Under the pieces are notes generated by a model. It saw only the letters and a program-made list of their open reading frames with translations. It ran no database searches and was not told the DNA's origin. The position numbers and the translations under genes are program-made. A stretch of 50,346 nt of DNA from Subdoligranulum sp. (GTDB lineage Bacteria; Bacillota; Clostridia; Oscillospirales; Ruminococcaceae), in NCBI GenBank assembly GCA_004555405.1, contig SFIE01000012.1, positions 1 to 50,346 of the forward strand, read 5' to 3'. Shown here one piece after another: positions 48,845 to 50,346 of the stretch (the first letter of the stretch is position 1; each line of letters starts with the position of its first letter).

Positions 48845-50346
48845 CGCTATCCTCTCCCAACGGATACATAGGTTGGTCAATGGGTGGCAAATCCGCCTCT
48901 CCATCCTCTGCAAAGAGGTACACATAGGCGTTTTTGCCGTCCCAGACCACCTTTTTGACGATGGTGCGCAGCAGGCGGCGTTTTTCCTCCAGCGTGGCAG
49001 AATCCACCGCGTTGGCAAAGGATTCGATCATTTCCTGATGGAAAGCGAACTCCTGATGGAGCATCCGGCTCTGTTCAGTCAGGGCTTCCAGCTCAGAAAG
49101 CCTCATCTGCTGCGTCTCACTCTCCCGATGCAGTTCGTCGATCTGCTCCATGACGTACTTCGCGGAGGTGTCGCTGGCAACGGACAGGGATTCCACCAGC
49201 CGCTTGATGCGGTCTTCCGTTTCGGTGTGCTTTTCCCGGAGCAAAGCCAGCTCTGCGTCGTAGCCCTCCTTGCTGCCGCTGATGACCTTCTTGGTCTGCG
49301 CCAGCAGCCGGGTAAGGGTCTCCTTGTCGGCAGACAGCTTGCGGATCTCCTCGATGATCTTGGCGTCCAGCGTGTTGCCGTTGCAGTTTTTCATAGAGCA
49401 GACCGTGCCGTGGCTGCGCTCCTTGGTGGAGCACATGTAGGTATAGATCAGCTCGCCCTCCGCATTCTTGCGGTTGGTCAGCTTCGGGCGCATATAGTCG
49501 CCGCATTCGCCGCAGCGCAGCAGCCCGGACAGCAGCGCCACGTTGCTGCGGGGCCTGCGGTAGCTCTTGGATTTGTTGACATCCAGCATGGCCTGCACCC
49601 GCACCCAGTCGCTGCCCGCGATGATGCCCGGGTGCTTGCCCACCGCCACGATCCACTCCTCCATGGGGCGGATCTGATTCGCCTTGCCGGGGCGCTGGAG
49701 CGTGCGGTTATACGCCATGACGCCGTGCTCGCCGTCGAATTCCGAACGCTCGGCAAACAGGTCAACATTGTTTTCTTTCAGATACTGATACGCTGTCTCG
49801 TCGGCAATCATATAGACCGGGTTGGTGAGAATGCCCCGGATGGCAAAGCGGGTGAACTGCTTGCCGCGCTTCGTGACACAGCGGTGCTCCAAAAGATACT
49901 GGTCAGTCTTGCTGAGAGAGCCGGTTTCCATGAACACGGAGAAGATCGTCTTGACCAGCTGGATTTCCTCCGGAATGGGTTTGAGCTTGCAGGCTTTCTT
50001 TACCTTGCCGTCCACCGTCACGCTGGACAGGCTCTCCGAGGCGTAGCCCGTGGGCGTTGTGCCGCCCAGCCAGCGCCCGGTCTTGGACAGCTCATGCATA
50101 TTGTCCCGGATGCGCTCGGCGATGGTCTCCCGCTCCAGCTGGGAGAACACCGACGCAATGTACATCATGGCGCGGCCCATGGGCGAGGACGTGTCGAACT
50201 GCTCGCGGATGGAGATGAAGTCGATGTGCCGGTCGCCCAAGTCCTCAATGAGCTTGGCAAAGTCGCCGATGTTGCGGCTGATGCGGTCGAGGCGGTAGAC
50301 CACGATGGCGGCAAAGGCGATCTTCTGCGAGTCCTTCATCATTTTC
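48840..50346 (-). CDS. Large serine recombinase (partial, skin-type), cut by window edge
   Basis: The visible 502 residues are the C-terminal part of a large serine recombinase. The end of the resolvase domain (VVYRLDRISRNIGDFAKLIE, then SPMGRAMMYIASVFSQLERE) is followed by the recombinase domain (PTGYASESLSS... RFAIRGILTNPVY), a zinc-ribbon (CGECGDYMRP ... CSTKERSHGTVC) and a coiled-coil region (about 340-440, AELALLREKHTETEDRIKR). The catalytic serine, expected near residue 10-15 of the full protein, is beyond the right edge. The reading frame is open to base 50346. Its stop overlaps the AATGA core in sigK, which points to a role like SpoIVCA in excising a skin-type element during sporulation. 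A prophage integrase that uses sigK as target is the alternative. Confidence 0.88.
   Translation of the reverse strand, partial: KMMKDSQKIAFAAIVVYRLDRISRNIGDFAKLIEDLGDRHIDFISIREQFDTSSPMGRAMMYIASVFSQLERETIAERIRDNMHELSKTGRWLGGTTPTGYASESLSSVTVDGKVKKACKLKPIPEEIQLVKTIFSVFMETGSLSKTDQYLLEHRCVTKRGKQFTRFAIRGILTNPVYMIADETAYQYLKENNVDLFAERSEFDGEHGVMAYNRTLQRPGKANQIRPMEEWIVAVGKHPGIIAGSDWVRVQAMLDVNKSKSYRRPRSNVALLSGLLRCGECGDYMRPKLTNRKNAEGELIYTYMCSTKERSHGTVCSMKNCNGNTLDAKIIEEIRKLSADKETLTRLLAQTKKVISGSKEGYDAELALLREKHTETEDRIKRLVESLSVASDTSAKYVMEQIDELHRESETQQMRLSELEALTEQSRMLHQEFAFHQEMIESFANAVDSATLEEKRRLLRTIVKKVVWDGKNAYVYLFAEDGEADLPPIDQPMYPLGEDSE

Overview
The window looks like a chromosomal segment of a moderately GC-rich gut Clostridium, most likely Oscillospiraceae/Ruminococcaceae. 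The support is GC-rich coding DNA with AT-rich promoters, strong GGAGG ribosome sites, a Clostridia-type gene set (Fhs, PyrK/PyrDB, a CD1871A-type CXXC peptide, GlnK/GlnL, a tandem glycine riboswitch) and the 3' half of a sporulation sigma-K gene next to a serine recombinase. Genus cannot be fixed by reading alone.

Layout. 1-5200 (mostly minus strand): a small unknown gene, tRNA-Ser(CGA), fhs, a redox cluster (CXXC peptide, 4Fe-4S membrane protein, TlpA-like lipoprotein), and a scar where a histidine-kinase tail meets a recQ head. 5250-12550: DUF2500-type protein, L,D-transpeptidase, a KDG/KDPG operon (aldolase fused to a VOC-like domain, then sugar kinase), a DUF6465-type protein, a PEPT-repeat membrane protein, CDP-glucose 4,6-dehydratase and a small secreted Cys-containing protein. 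12650-21860: pyrimidine operon pyrC-F-K-D-E-carA-carB, without pyrB, preceded by a leader peptide and terminator arranged like the UTP-sensing attenuator of enterobacterial pyrBI. 21900-28130: a surface-glycan set (AI-2E-type permease, two GT2 enzymes, a UDP-glucuronate decarboxylase-like enzyme, a GT39-like membrane protein). 28180-31390: a coiled-coil/HTH protein with repeated operators, amidohydrolase, YggS-type PLP protein and TcdA. 31550-37423: glutamate metabolism: gltS, gdhA and, convergent to them, the GlnK-GlnL two-component pair. 37420-44716: three genes upstream of glnK, encoding a flavodoxin-like protein, a malate/lactate-dehydrogenase-like protein and a 1,599-residue protein combining HD, helical-repeat, nucleotidylyltransferase and phosphoribosyltransferase-like regions. 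44940-46850: glycine riboswitch and an AGCS sodium:amino-acid symporter. 46880-50346: a PNPOx-like protein, an anchored unknown protein, the sigK 3' half and the end of a skin-like element with its recombinase, cut by the window edge.

How it fits together. Three nitrogen and carbon control themes recur: UTP-dependent control of pyrimidine synthesis, glutamate uptake and assimilation beside a glutamine-type two-component system, and glycine-dependent control of an amino-acid symporter. The most noteworthy items are the pyr leader attenuator, the multidomain 1,599-residue protein with its two partner genes, the structured AT-rich control region before gdhA, and the interrupted sigK gene. Every assignment rests on motifs read by eye; no database search was run.
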